From JASJBU01 sp963790775 (GTDB lineage Bacteria > Pseudomonadota > Gammaproteobacteria > Chromatiales > Chromatiaceae): a stretch of 64,000 nucleotides of DNA. The translations under genes were made by a program, and so were the position numbers. Under the pieces are notes generated by a model that was not told where the DNA came from, did not search any database, and was given only the letters and a program-made list of their open reading frames with translations. Shown in pieces: positions 50,159-59,487 of the stretch. Each line of letters opens with the position of its first letter. Positions within the stretch are counted from its first letter, which is position 1. The stretch spans positions 248,001 through 312,000 of the forward strand of contig CAWBPR010000011.1 in the NCBI GenBank assembly GCA_963790775.1. Reading direction: 5' to 3'.

Positions 50159-51160
50159 TTAATGGGCGGTTGGTTCCGGTGACTGTTCGGCCAGGCCGCT
50201 GGAGAAGTGCATCTTGCCGTATTGGTCGATAATTACCGCCTCGAGTTCCGGCAGGCTATCGATCAGTTTCAGCCCGGCGTTAGGTCCCATCACAAAAACA
50301 CTGGTGGAGAGGGCGTCGGTCAAGGTGGCGTTGGGTCCGATAATGGTGACGCTCTGTACCTCACTGACGGAACGACCGGTCTCTGGGCTGATGATGTGGT
50401 GATGGCGCTCTCCATCCGTCTCGAAATAGCGTTCGTAGTCCCCGGAGGTGGAGATGGCGGTATTCACCAGCGGCAGTACTGCAACCATCTGCTGACGATT
50501 TCTGGGGGCGCGGATGCCGATGTGCCAGGGGCGTCCCCGGCGGTCTCCGAGGATGCGGCTGTCACCGCCGGCGGTGATCAGGGCCTGTTCGATTTTCCTC
50601 TCCTGTAGCAGCGCTATGCCCCGGTCGACCGCATAGCCCTTGGCGATGCCTCCCAGGTCGATGCGTACCCCCGGTTGTGTGTAAAACACCGAGTGGTCTG
50701 CCGGGTTGAGGAGGATGTGCCTGAAGTCGATCTTCGGTAGATCCTGCTGCAGTTTTTCGTCGGTCGGGGCTATACCTTTGCGGTAATCGTACTGATGGCC
50801 TACCGAGGCGAAGGTGATGTCGAAGGCGCCCAGGGTCAGGCTGGATATTTCCAGGGATTTCTCCAGCAGCAGGAATAATTCATCCGTGAGCTTGATCGCC
50901 CGTTGTGCAGCCTCCCGGTTGATCAGCGAGAGCTCGCTGGTCTCCCGATAGGGGCTCATTGATTGGTCGATGCGCCGAAACTCCGCCAGTACGGCCTCGA
51001 TGGCGGCCTCACCCTCGAGCCTGTCGGTATGCCAGAGCTCGACCTTGACCGAGGTACCCATGATCGCCGCCTCCTGGCTCAGCCACTGGGCATGCGCTGC
51101 TGAGGGTAACAGCAAACAGAGCAGGGGCAGCAGTTTATGGAGAGGGATTCTCCAAATCAT
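50159..51160 (-). CDS. apbE: FAD:protein FMN transferase
   Basis: ATG 51160 starts a 333-residue protein with a signal peptide ending near AAHAQ. ApbE motifs are all visible: IMGTSVKVELW, DQSMSPYRETSELSLIN, VRIDLGGIAKGYAVD, ITAGGDSRILG and the C-terminal TLTDALSTSVFVMG. The enzyme hydrolyses FAD and attaches FMN to a Thr or Ser of exported target proteins. It starts six bases after the stop of the AgmX-like gene, so it belongs to the ExbB/ExbD operon. No classical flavinylation site could be found by eye in the window, so its target is open. Confidence 0.93.
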   Translation of the reverse strand: MIWRIPLHKLLPLLCLLLPSAAHAQWLSQEAAIMGTSVKVELWHTDRLEGEAAIEAVLAEFRRIDQSMSPYRETSELSLINREAAQRAIKLTDELFLLLEKSLEISSLTLGAFDITFASVGHQYDYRKGIAPTDEKLQQDLPKIDFRHILLNPADHSVFYTQPGVRIDLGGIAKGYAVDRGIALLQERKIEQALITAGGDSRILGDRRGRPWHIGIRAPRNRQQMVAVLPLVNTAISTSGDYERYFETDGERHHHIISPETGRSVSEVQSVTIIGPNATLTDALSTSVFVMGPNAGLKLIDSLPELEAVIIDQYGKMHFSSGLAEQSPEPTAH

Positions 51161-51166
51161 CTGGAT

Positions 51167-52144
51167 TCAGGACGGCAGAAAGTCAATCGGATAGGAGACC
51201 ACGGCGACATCCACATCCTTGCTGGGGAATTTGAACAGCTTCACCCGGGAAACCAGTTTGCGTTCCAGTTTTTTATCCTCCAGCTCGGAAGAGAGAATCC
51301 TGCAGTCGGTGACTTTCCCAGAGGGAGCGATCGTCAATTCCAGCACCACCTTGCCGCGCAGGGTCGGGTCCTTGCGCAGGGCACGATTGTAGAGTGCATA
51401 GACTGCGCCCTTGTTCTGGTCGAAGACCAGCTGGATCTCTTCCCGGGTGCGGTGCCCTTTGTGGTTTTTGGAGCTGCGGGACGCTCTCTGGCTATTGTCG
51501 CCGTTGCCGCTCACCGCGCTGCTCTTGACCTGGGTGGTCTGGCGGCCGCTCAGACCCTGGCCGCCGGTATCCCGGCTCAGTTTGGCGGTATTGATGCCGC
51601 CGCTGCCCTGACTGACTCCGGATGAGATGATGGCCCGCTGCGCGGCAGCGGCCTTGTTCCCGGACTTGGTCAGCCTATTCACGTTCTGCACCGAAGTGAT
51701 GCCCGGATCATCCCGCAGGTCGGCAAGATCATCGGCAAACGCCAGCAGACCTGACGAGGCCGCCTTCTTACGCGCCGCTTCCGGGGAACGTTCGAGAGGT
51801 TTTTTTACCACTTTCTGTGCTGGGGCCTTGAGCGGTTTGGGGTCCGGCTTCTTCTTAACTTCGGGCTTTTTCTCAGGTTTGGGCTGCTTTTTTTCGGGAA
51901 TCTTCAGCTCTTTTGGTTTGGGTGGCGGTGGTTTCTGTTTCTGTTCCAGGATCAGCTGCGCCAGCCGGGGGGGCAGGGTCTGACGCTGGAAGCGTTCCTT
52001 TTCAGGCAGTTCCAATTGAGGAATGGCTATGCCAAACAGCAGCGCCAGTACCATGCTGACAACCATGATCAGGCGAAAGCGCCGCTCTTCATCAACTGAG
52101 CCTGTCCAGGGGAGCGTCATGCCATGGGCGTAGGAGAGTCTCAT
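51167..52144 (-). CDS. AgmX/TonB-like energy-transducing linker
   Basis: ATG 52144 overlaps the ExbD stop (ATGA). A short cytoplasmic start is followed by one helix (LIMVVSMVLALLFGIAIP), a Lys/Pro-rich periplasmic spacer (residues ~65-120, e.g. KPPPPKPKELKIPEKKQPKP), a Ser/Gly-rich section and a C-terminal AgmX/PglI-type TonB fold (RGKVVLELTIAPSGKVTDC). This is the architecture of TonB/TolA proteins that carry the ExbB/ExbD motion across the periplasm. The AgmX type is known from gliding-motility gene sets. The 325-residue length suits spanning the periplasm. Confidence 0.85.
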   Translation of the reverse strand: MRLSYAHGMTLPWTGSVDEERRFRLIMVVSMVLALLFGIAIPQLELPEKERFQRQTLPPRLAQLILEQKQKPPPPKPKELKIPEKKQPKPEKKPEVKKKPDPKPLKAPAQKVVKKPLERSPEAARKKAASSGLLAFADDLADLRDDPGITSVQNVNRLTKSGNKAAAAQRAIISSGVSQGSGGINTAKLSRDTGGQGLSGRQTTQVKSSAVSGNGDNSQRASRSSKNHKGHRTREEIQLVFDQNKGAVYALYNRALRKDPTLRGKVVLELTIAPSGKVTDCRILSSELEDKKLERKLVSRVKLFKFPSKDVDVAVVSYPIDFLPS

Positions 52145-52659
52145 AGGCTCTGCTCCTCCTCAGCCCCATTCTGAGAGGCGCGCTGCAGCACCGCCAGCGA
52201 CAGGTTGGGATATTCCGATTCCGCACAGGTCGCCATCACCCGCTTCAGCAGGGAGAAGGGGATGCCTTTGTCTCCCATGATGGTGATATCCCCCTTGAAC
52301 GGCTCCAGTGTGCTTGCTTTGGAGTGGGCGGCATGCCGCAGCAACTCCTCTTGCAAAGGCAGGATGATATTGGCGTCCGGCAGGGGCTGGGCAAGATCCA
52401 CCACCGGATGGCCCTGCACCAGGATCTGATTCCGGTTCACCATTACCACCAGGGTCTCCTTGGGTTTCTTCTCGGCTGCAGATTCCGGCAGCGTCAGCGC
52501 CTTGGCATTCGGCAGCACCTGCACCTCGCCGGAGTTGACCAGCAGGAAAAACACCAGGATGGTAAAGATATCCATTAATGAAACCAGCTGCAGCACGGCT
52601 CTGCCCTTGTTGCGCTTGTGATGGCGGTCCATCCGTTTGGCCCGTCGCGACATCTTCAT
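52141..52659 (-). CDS. ExbD/TolR-family protein 1, with the conserved Asp
   Basis: ATG 52659 overlaps the upstream ExbD2 stop by four bases. A basic start (KRMDRHHKRNKGRAV) precedes the single helix LQLVSLMDIFTILVFFLL. Its Asp aligns with the proton-carrying Asp of ExbD/TolR/MotB. A 120-residue periplasmic part ends in a predicted β/α fold (LVVMVNRNQILVQG). ExbD proteins form the rotor-like core inside an ExbB pentamer. It is part of the five-gene exbB–exbD2–exbD1–agmX–apbE block, all with minimal spacing. Confidence 0.85.
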   Translation of the reverse strand: MKMSRRAKRMDRHHKRNKGRAVLQLVSLMDIFTILVFFLLVNSGEVQVLPNAKALTLPESAAEKKPKETLVVMVNRNQILVQGHPVVDLAQPLPDANIILPLQEELLRHAAHSKASTLEPFKGDITIMGDKGIPFSLLKRVMATCAESEYPNLSLAVLQRASQNGAEEEQSL

Positions 52660-53177
52660 GAGGCTTTCCTTTGTTTGTCCTGTGTTGTGCTGGTTGCCGG
52701 TGGTGCATCACCCAGGGAGATCTCCGGGAAGAGTTCCGCCTGCACCAGGGAGCCTGCCTCCACCACTTCGGTCATGCGCACCGCGTCCATCACCTGCACC
52801 ATGATCTCGTAGTGGGTCTGCGGTTCGGAGAGGATGAAGACATTGCGCTTTTCGGGAAAGCGGGCCTTGATCTGGGTCAGCAGCTCGTTCAGGGCGATCA
52901 GATCGTAGCCCGCAGCACTGTTTGCGATGCGCCGGATCAGTCCCCCATCCCGGTCTCCCACCTCCAGGGCGTCCCGGCGGATGATCACCTCCAGTTGCAG
53001 CTCCTTGAGGGCGTCGTTCTGCCCCTGGCTGGCGGGAGGCAGATAGAGATCGAGTATCGAGAAGCGTGAAAACGCCGCCGTCATCAGCAGGAACGGGATC
53101 AGGATCACCATCAGGTTGAGAAAGGCGGTTATATTGAGCTCCGCCTCAGTGTGATGGTGACGCAGGCGTCGCCTCAT
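52656..53177 (-). CDS. ExbD/TolR-family protein 2, lacking the conserved Asp
   Basis: ATG 53177 overlaps the ExbB-type gene stop by four bases. The basic start MRRRLRHHHTEAELNITAF and the helix LNLMVILIPFLLMTAAFSRF match the ExbD family, but the residue aligned with the essential Asp is Asn (AFLNLMV versus PLLDVLL in TolR). The 110-residue periplasmic part keeps the fold (VIIRRDALEVGD; RKNVFI-like ERKNVFILSEPQ is seen as KRNVFILSEPQTHYE). It may pair with ExbD1 as a non-protonatable subunit. Confidence 0.85.
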   Translation of the reverse strand: MRRRLRHHHTEAELNITAFLNLMVILIPFLLMTAAFSRFSILDLYLPPASQGQNDALKELQLEVIIRRDALEVGDRDGGLIRRIANSAAGYDLIALNELLTQIKARFPEKRNVFILSEPQTHYEIMVQVMDAVRMTEVVEAGSLVQAELFPEISLGDAPPATSTTQDKQRKAS

Positions 53178-53824
53178 GATTTGCTCCTGGCGTAGATCTT
53201 CTCGTTGAAGATATTCAGGAACTTCACTGATGCCATCTCCAGGCTGTCGACAATCGCGGTGGTCTTGCTCTGCAGCAGGGCGTACACCAGCAGCAGTGGG
53301 ATCGCGGCCATCAGCCCGAAAGCGGTGGTGTTCATCGCCACCGAAATACTCGCGGAGAGCATGTCCGCCTTCTCCGCCGGATCGGCATTGGAGACTGCGG
53401 TGAAGGCCTGGATCAGACCGATGATGGTGCCGAGCAGTCCCAGCAGGGTGGCGATGTTGGCCAGGGTGCTGAGGTAGTGGGTGCGTTTCTCCATGCGCGG
53501 GATCGCCTCCATCAGACCCTCTTCCATGGCGATCTCCACATCATCGCGGCGGCGTGCGGTGCGCGCCCGGGAGAGGCCATAGGTCAGCATGGTGCCGATC
53601 GCGGTCTTCGAGCCGGTGGAGGCCTCCAGAGCGGATTTGAAATCACCTTCATTCAAATGGGGCAGGATCCGTTTCCAGGTCCGCTTGTTACTCCCGGTGG
53701 CGAGGGTCAGGTAGACATAACGCTCCACGGCAATCGCCAATCCGCCGGCAAAGATGATAAGGATCGGGTACATGAACAGCCCGCCCTCCTGAAAAAAACG
53801 GATGATCGGTTCCAGCGTCGCCAT
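53174..53824 (-). CDS. MotA/TolQ/ExbB-family proton channel
   Basis: ATG 53824 behind CAGGAG is chosen; a longer open frame upstream to 54046 lacks similarity. The 216-residue protein has an N-terminal helix (GGLFMYPILIIFAGGLAIAV), a cytoplasmic loop (KTAIGTMLTYGLSRARTARR), and the conserved helix pair with LANIATLLGLLGTIIGLIQA and MNTTAFGLMAAIPLLLVYAL. These are the channel-lining helices of ExbB/TolQ. With the ExbD proteins it would use proton flow to drive the AgmX linker. Confidence 0.9.
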   Translation of the reverse strand: MATLEPIIRFFQEGGLFMYPILIIFAGGLAIAVERYVYLTLATGSNKRTWKRILPHLNEGDFKSALEASTGSKTAIGTMLTYGLSRARTARRRDDVEIAMEEGLMEAIPRMEKRTHYLSTLANIATLLGLLGTIIGLIQAFTAVSNADPAEKADMLSASISVAMNTTAFGLMAAIPLLLVYALLQSKTTAIVDSLEMASVKFLNIFNEKIYARSKS

Positions 53825-53900
53825 GTTTATCTCCTGTTGAAACAGTATTTGGTTGTCGGTTGTACGGTTGAGAGCCTGTCGGTGTGGTGAGCAGGATTCT

Positions 53901-54188
53901 TTACGGTTTCTGGTTAAAAGTCTGATGCCAATCGAGTCGCCTGCGAAATACGTCACGATCCAGCGGAGCCAGCAGCTCATCCATGCCGCCCATTCTGGGG
54001 GGCGGCATGGCGGGGATGCTTTCAGGCTTGCGCCAGGGTACGACATAGAGGATGTTGGGTGACTCCTTGTTGCCGAAGATTGCGGCGCCTTCCATGTCGA
54101 GTCGCTGCTCGGCCGATGCAGGTGGTATCGGCAGCGATAAAAAAAGCATGAATAAAATCAGCATGGAAAAGGGTAGAGCCTGTTTCAT
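53901..54188 (-). CDS. Small secreted protein, unknown
   Basis: ATG 54188 (MKQALPFSMLILFMLFLSLP) gives a signal peptide ending near PASA. The remaining ~70 residues include NILYVVPWRKPE and GGMDELLAPLDRDVFRRRL, with no known domain. Placed between the TPR lipoprotein and exbB-type genes, on the same strand, it is probably a small periplasmic part of the same apparatus. Its conservation in other such clusters would need a search. Confidence 0.65.
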   Translation of the reverse strand: MKQALPFSMLILFMLFLSLPIPPASAEQRLDMEGAAIFGNKESPNILYVVPWRKPESIPAMPPPRMGGMDELLAPLDRDVFRRRLDWHQTFNQKP

Positions 54189-54220
54189 GACAGCAGTTGT
54201 TGGAATGGGATTAATCACGC

Positions 54221-54826
54221 TTATCTACCCGTTTCGACGCGCAGCTTGAGGTCCGCAATCCAGCTCGTGACCTCTGTGTCGGAAGCATCAGTCAAAGTCT
54301 GATAGCGCTGATAGTGATACAGGGCGCGCTGTGGATTCTGCAGGTAGAGATCGTAGAGAATGCCGATATTCCGGTGTGCGAAGAGATATTCCGGCTGGCT
54401 CTGCAGTGCGTCCTCGTAGGCCTGTTGTGCTTCATCGAATCTGCCCTGCCGGCGCAGCAGCAGCCCCAACTGGTTGGAGGCGACGGGATGCCTGGGCGAG
54501 TGCTCCAGGACTCGCCGGAACAGGACCTCGGCGCCGCTGGTGTCTTTCTCCCCCAGCAGCAGGATACCCAGGTTGATTTGCGGGCCGGCCAGATGCGGCT
54601 GGGTCTGGCTCAATTCATCCAGCATGACGCGGGCCCTGGCTGTATCGCCGGCGCGCATCGCCGCCAGGGCATCCGCATACTGCGCCATCACAGCCGGGGT
54701 CGTGATGCTTTGCGCTGCAGCGTCTGTGGGCCCGGCTGTTGTCTGTGCCGGCGTTTTGGTCTGTAAGCCGGTACAGGCGCTGAGTGACAGGAGACAGCAG
54801 GAGGCCAGTAAACTAATTAATCGCAT
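54221..54826 (-). CDS. TPR lipoprotein (small)
   Basis: ATG 54826 is chosen because it gives MRLISLLASCCLLSLSAC, a signal peptide with lipobox; the longer open frame overlaps the upstream gene. The start lies 14 bases inside the preceding TPR gene. The mature ~180 residues carry TPR repeats (GPQINLGILLLGEKDTSGAE, HPVASNQLGLLLRRQGRFDE, LFAHRNIGILYDLYLQNPQR), so it should bind partner proteins at the inner or outer membrane. It is the third TPR protein of this cluster. Confidence 0.85.
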   Translation of the reverse strand: MRLISLLASCCLLSLSACTGLQTKTPAQTTAGPTDAAAQSITTPAVMAQYADALAAMRAGDTARARVMLDELSQTQPHLAGPQINLGILLLGEKDTSGAEVLFRRVLEHSPRHPVASNQLGLLLRRQGRFDEAQQAYEDALQSQPEYLFAHRNIGILYDLYLQNPQRALYHYQRYQTLTDASDTEVTSWIADLKLRVETGR

Positions 54827-57644
54827 CGACCAATGTCTCCGTCTTCTCTTGTTTGGCGTAGCGCACCGGCAGCAGGCTGGCCAGGGCAGTGAAACTCTTT
54901 TTGATCCACTCGTCATACAGCCCCTGCGAGGCTCTGCGAATATTGGTTTCATGCAGTGCGATGGCCTTGTCCTCGAATGGAAAGGCCTGTTCCTCGAGGA
55001 GGATTTCGTACTGCTCCAGCTCCTCTTCATTCAGACCTTTCGGCCGCTCGGATTCCATCAGCGCCTTGCCAAACAGCTGGTAGAGTTCGCCGATGCGGAA
55101 GGTGGCAGCGGTAGTGACCTCAGCCACACCATATCCCGCCGCCTTGTTATATCCGGCGATGGCGCTCTGCATCTGCTGCTTTTTCAGTTTCAGATTCTTT
55201 TTCAGCGGCGCTTTCAACTGAATCCCCTGGAATCTGTCATAGGCTGGTTGGGCCAGTCTCAACTCGGCGTGTGCGGCAAGAAAACGGGTTCTGTCGGTAC
55301 GCGCCTTGCCGGCAACCGCGTCTGCCTTGACGATATCGCGCAGCCAAAAATCACGCTGCTTTTGCTGATGCTGACTCTCATGCAGCCCCACCAGTTTCTG
55401 GCGCGCCTCTATCGACGGCTCCAGGGGTTGCGGGAAGGCGGACACGTATCGTTCATAGGCGTGAATGGCTTGTGCCGGTTGTTGTGCTTGTGCATAGAGT
55501 TCCGCAGCCTGCCAGCCCGCCTCGCGGCGCACTTCCGGGCTGTCTCCCTTGACGGCAATCAGGTCGAATTCCGCCGCCGCCTTCAGGGGCTGTTCAGTCT
55601 GCAGATAGGCGATGGCGAGTTTACTGTTGATCGCGGGCAGCAGACTGCTGGTTGGACTGCGTGTGCGCAGGCCTTCGAGAATGGCGATGGCGCCCTGCCA
55701 CTCTGTTATCGCGATCAGACTGGCCGCCGCATCAAATTCCGCAGTCGCCCTGATCGATGCGCGGGGCGTCAGCTGTCCGACCCGCAGAAACTGTTCTGCA
55801 GCCTCACGTTGCTGTCCCTGGTCCCGCAGGCCGGCCGCTCCCTGATAGATGCTGGCGGCTAGCCGTTCCTGCAGTTCGTTGAGGGTATTGGATCTGTCCT
55901 GCGCAGGCAGCAGCGCCAGGGCTCTCTGATAAGCCAGTTCAGCATCTCCGAAGTGCAGCATCTCGAAGGCGCTGTGTGCAGCAACGGTCCAGGCGGTGCG
56001 TTGCAAATCGGAGTTTGCCGCTGGTTGCAGGGAGGTCACCTGTTGCGCTGTTTTACTTGCCAGATTCAGCTCGTTCATCGCCAACAGCTGTTCTGCCGCC
56101 TGGGTCAACACGGCAGCCCGATGAGGATCTTGCGGGAAGCTGTCGGCAAAGCGCAGCGCGCTGTCGATGCCTTTTCGCCGCCACGCCTGCCGTGCGCTCT
56201 CAGGCAGCTGTTGCTCTGCGGCTGCATAGGCGAGCAGGGCGGCATACCCGGCTTCGGCATTTTTTCCATGCTGCGGATAACGGTAGGCGCTGTTTTCGTA
56301 GGCATCGACGGCTTCCCGGTGGCGATCGAGTTCAAACAGCAGCTCAGCCAGGAGAAAACTGATGCCGCCGGATGTGGCCTCACCGGGAAAGGAGTCGAGA
56401 TAGCGGCGGTACCAGAAGATGGCTTCGGTCCCCTGTGCCGACTGCTCACCTGCGGCTTTGGCACCTTTTTCCTTGCCGGCCTGTTGGGCCAGCGCATGAT
56501 GGTATTCCGCGAGTTCTTTCAGATAGCCACGCAGCCTGGCGCTGAGCCATTGCCGGTCTTCACGGTTGATTTGGTTCCAGTATTGGCCATCAACCTGGTA
56601 GCGTTTGCTGAAGCTCTTCTTACTCTCCAGGGCCTTGGCAGAAAATTTATGCGCACCATATAAATCGATGACGTCGACTGCCAGACGCGGCGCCTGTGGG
56701 TGGGCCGGGTTCATCTCCACAAAGGCCAGATAGGCCTCGGCGGCATCGCCGATGCGTTCCTGGGTGCGGTAGAGATCTCCCAGTCCGCGGTAGAGCATGA
56801 ATTCATAGTCCCGATGACCATGCTCGGCAAAATAGCGGCGGATGCGTTTCGCGCCCCCCAGTTCAGAGAAGGTCAGGCTCATCACCCGTACGGTCTCTTT
56901 GAGCAATCCCTGGTCTGCCGGTGACAGGCGATGCGCTTCGAGAACCGGCAGATCGTTGAGTTTTCGATCCAGCAGCAGGGTGAAGGAGTCGAGGCCCGCC
57001 TCGATCCTGCGCTGTTTGAATCTGGTCCAGCCATGCTTGAAGAGCGCGCGGTCGAAATAGGGGGATGTCTGGGATCTGTTGAGGATCGCCTGGTAGGCGG
57101 CTTCTGCCGCATCGAACTGCTGCAGCACAAAAAACCGTTCGCCGCGTCGGAATTGCGCTTCGGACCAGTGGATGCTTTGCGGATAATCGGAGATCAGGCG
57201 ATCCAGCGCCGCGATCATCTTCTGCTGCTCACCCGTCAGCTCATAAGCCCTGGAGAGTTGATACAGGACCAGGTCGCGATTCGGGTAGTTAGGATCCCCC
57301 GCCAGCAGTGATTCGTAGAGCGCGATCGAGTTGAGACTGGCGGCCTGTGTGGCGTCGGAAGGTTGGCTCTCCGGTTGTTCCAGCAGGCGTGTCTCGCTGT
57401 CGTCGAGTTCCAGGTCTGCCAGGCGACGGGTCGCTTCACTGTTCATACGTTGCTCAGGCCTGAGTTCGAGCAATTTACGGTAATTGTCGGCAACCTCCTC
57501 TCTGCTGAGGGCCTGTACCGGACGCTTTTCCACAACGACAGGTTGGTATTTTAGACTGCCGATCAATGGCTCTTCGGGCTGGCCCTGGAATGTACTGCAG
57601 CCAGTCAGTGAGAGAGCCAGAGTCAGTAACGGGAGCTGTTTCAT
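54813..57644 (-). CDS. Large TPR lipoprotein, 943 residues
   Basis: ATG 57644 overlaps the upstream gene stop by four bases. MKQLPLLTLALSLTGC is a lipoprotein signal with Cys near residue 16. The mature part is almost entirely TPR-like helices (ALYESLLAGDPNYPNRDLVL, AEAAYQAILNRSQTSPYFD, AEAYLAFVEMNPAHPQAPR and many others). Such large TPR lipoproteins occur beside ExbB/ExbD/AgmX genes, for instance in the gliding and outer-membrane transport gene sets of Myxococcus. It is probably an outer-membrane-associated scaffold. Intact. Confidence 0.85.
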   Translation of the reverse strand: MKQLPLLTLALSLTGCSTFQGQPEEPLIGSLKYQPVVVEKRPVQALSREEVADNYRKLLELRPEQRMNSEATRRLADLELDDSETRLLEQPESQPSDATQAASLNSIALYESLLAGDPNYPNRDLVLYQLSRAYELTGEQQKMIAALDRLISDYPQSIHWSEAQFRRGERFFVLQQFDAAEAAYQAILNRSQTSPYFDRALFKHGWTRFKQRRIEAGLDSFTLLLDRKLNDLPVLEAHRLSPADQGLLKETVRVMSLTFSELGGAKRIRRYFAEHGHRDYEFMLYRGLGDLYRTQERIGDAAEAYLAFVEMNPAHPQAPRLAVDVIDLYGAHKFSAKALESKKSFSKRYQVDGQYWNQINREDRQWLSARLRGYLKELAEYHHALAQQAGKEKGAKAAGEQSAQGTEAIFWYRRYLDSFPGEATSGGISFLLAELLFELDRHREAVDAYENSAYRYPQHGKNAEAGYAALLAYAAAEQQLPESARQAWRRKGIDSALRFADSFPQDPHRAAVLTQAAEQLLAMNELNLASKTAQQVTSLQPAANSDLQRTAWTVAAHSAFEMLHFGDAELAYQRALALLPAQDRSNTLNELQERLAASIYQGAAGLRDQGQQREAAEQFLRVGQLTPRASIRATAEFDAAASLIAITEWQGAIAILEGLRTRSPTSSLLPAINSKLAIAYLQTEQPLKAAAEFDLIAVKGDSPEVRREAGWQAAELYAQAQQPAQAIHAYERYVSAFPQPLEPSIEARQKLVGLHESQHQQKQRDFWLRDIVKADAVAGKARTDRTRFLAAHAELRLAQPAYDRFQGIQLKAPLKKNLKLKKQQMQSAIAGYNKAAGYGVAEVTTAATFRIGELYQLFGKALMESERPKGLNEEELEQYEILLEEQAFPFEDKAIALHETNIRRASQGLYDEWIKKSFTALASLLPVRYAKQEKTETLVDAIN

Positions 57645-59475
57645 TCTGCCCCCCTGTCATGCTGGCTGTTTCGATCAAGCAGGCTGGCCACCCCTAAACG
57701 GGCCTGGATCAGATAGTTGTTGAGCAGGGCCTTGCGTCCCTCCAGACCCTCAATAGCCATCTGTTGCAGCTGTCTGCCTTGCTCGATTCGGGTTAAATTG
57801 ACCTTGCTGAGCAAAGCGGGGATCTGGCCTTCAAGTGATTCTATCTGTTGCTCAAAGCCCCCGAAACGCCCCTCGGTCCGGCTGTGTGCCACCTGCAGGG
57901 CGGCCTGACTGGACTCTGCATCCTGGATTGACTGGTTCAGGTCTTGCAACTGTCTGCCGGCCTCCCAGATCCTGACCGGATGTTCGGTGCTGGTGTTCCA
58001 GATCAAGATGCCTTTAAGCAGTTCGGCCTGTTCCCGCTGGTTATGCAGATCCAGCTGCTCACCAAACTCACTCAAAAGGTTCTGGATCTTGTCGAGGCGT
58101 TGCAGCAGGCGTTTTTCCTTGTGATCGGCGAGCAGAAAGGCCGGTTCCGAGGGTGATCTTGCCTGCTCGATCAGCGCTTGCAGTCGCTCCCTTTCTGCCT
58201 TCAGCTGATGCAGTTCGGTGCCGGCAAGTTTCTCCTCGACCTTTGCCAGCCGTTGCTTGAAAGCGGCCTGGCGCACTGTCAGCATGGCTTGGTAACTGCC
58301 GATCTTCTCCTGCCACTCCAGGAGGTTGGCCTGCAGGAACACCAGATCGCGATAGTCCTGGTAGCGTTCCTGAAAGGTGTTTTCACTCAGCAGCAGGGGA
58401 AGCAGGGGAAGCAGGGCAAGCAGCGGGTGCGGTGTTTGTTTGCCAGACAGATGGCTGTCCAGGGTGCTGAGCAGTTCTCCCCGCTGCACGGCCGTGATCG
58501 CCTGATCAACACGCAGCAGTTCATTGTCAAACCGCTGGATGCCGAGACGGTATTGCTGCAGTGACTGCTCATCAGCTTCGAGCTGGGAGAGGGCATAGGG
58601 AATGGCCAGTGTTGCTTCGAGTACCGCCGGATCGTGGCTTTCCCGGTCAGCCAGCACCTGCCAGGGGGCTAGCGCACCTTGTGGGTCGTCCTGTTGCAGC
58701 GCAGCCCAGCCTACTCCCAGCAGGGCCTGGTTGGCGGCCAGGCTGGAAAGCCTGACCTGCTCCAGGGCGTGCCTTGCCTGTGCAGGTTGCTGCGCTTCCA
58801 GCAGCAGGAAACCTCTTACCAGGTTTGCCCGATCCCGCAGCGACTTGGCCTCTTCGTTGTCTGCTTTGCTGGAGCCGATCGTTGCCAGCAGTTTCAGGCC
58901 AGCATCCGTCTGCTTCATCCGCAACAGCGCAATGGCCTGGTTGTAGCGTCCATAGGAGGACCATTCACTATTTTCAGGCAGCTCACTGAGGACGCGCTGA
59001 GCCTGCGGGTAATTGTTTTGTTGCAGGTCAAGCAGCGCCTGCAGGACCTGTCGCTCGGCAGTTTCATCGTCAGCCAGCGACTGGCCGATCTCTTCAAGTG
59101 CGGAAGTTGCCGCCACAGGCTGCCCGCGCTTGTGACGGGTCTTCGCCAGTTGCAGCCAGGCTCGATCATGCACCTGAGGGGCTGCCGAGCGCTGCAATAC
59201 CTGCTGAAAGAGGTTTTCGGCCGCATCCGGCATGCCATAGGCAAGAAAAAGCCCTCCCAGCAACAGCTCGGGCTCATCCTGGTATGCCTGCATGTGGCCC
59301 TGCTGTCTGGCGGACATCAGACGCACGATCGCGGAAAATAGTTCTGCTGATAAAGCTGATAGAGGGCCTCGCCATAGTGCAGATCACGCAGTTCAGAAGG
59401 CTGGGCAGGCGCAGGGGCGGAGCTGCCGAGTGCAGGTAATCCCAGCAGGAGTAGTAGGAGGAGGCGTACGAACAT
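57641..59475 (-). CDS. TPR/coiled-coil envelope protein, frameshifted near the N-terminus
   Basis: The main frame opens only at GTG 59326, but the 130 bases upstream encode a signal peptide in another frame from ATG 59475 (MFVRLLLLLLLGLPALG) leading to YGEALYQLYQQNYF. The frames join if one T is added to a four-T run (plus-strand A at 59335-59338), giving QQNYFSAIVRLMSARQQG. The ~610-residue mature protein has TPR-like repeats in its first half and a coiled coil in its second (LKAERERLQALIEQ). It overlaps the 943-residue lipoprotein gene by four bases. It is probably periplasmic and part of the same machine. Confidence 0.8.
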
Positions 59476-59487
59476 CAGAGGGTCAGG

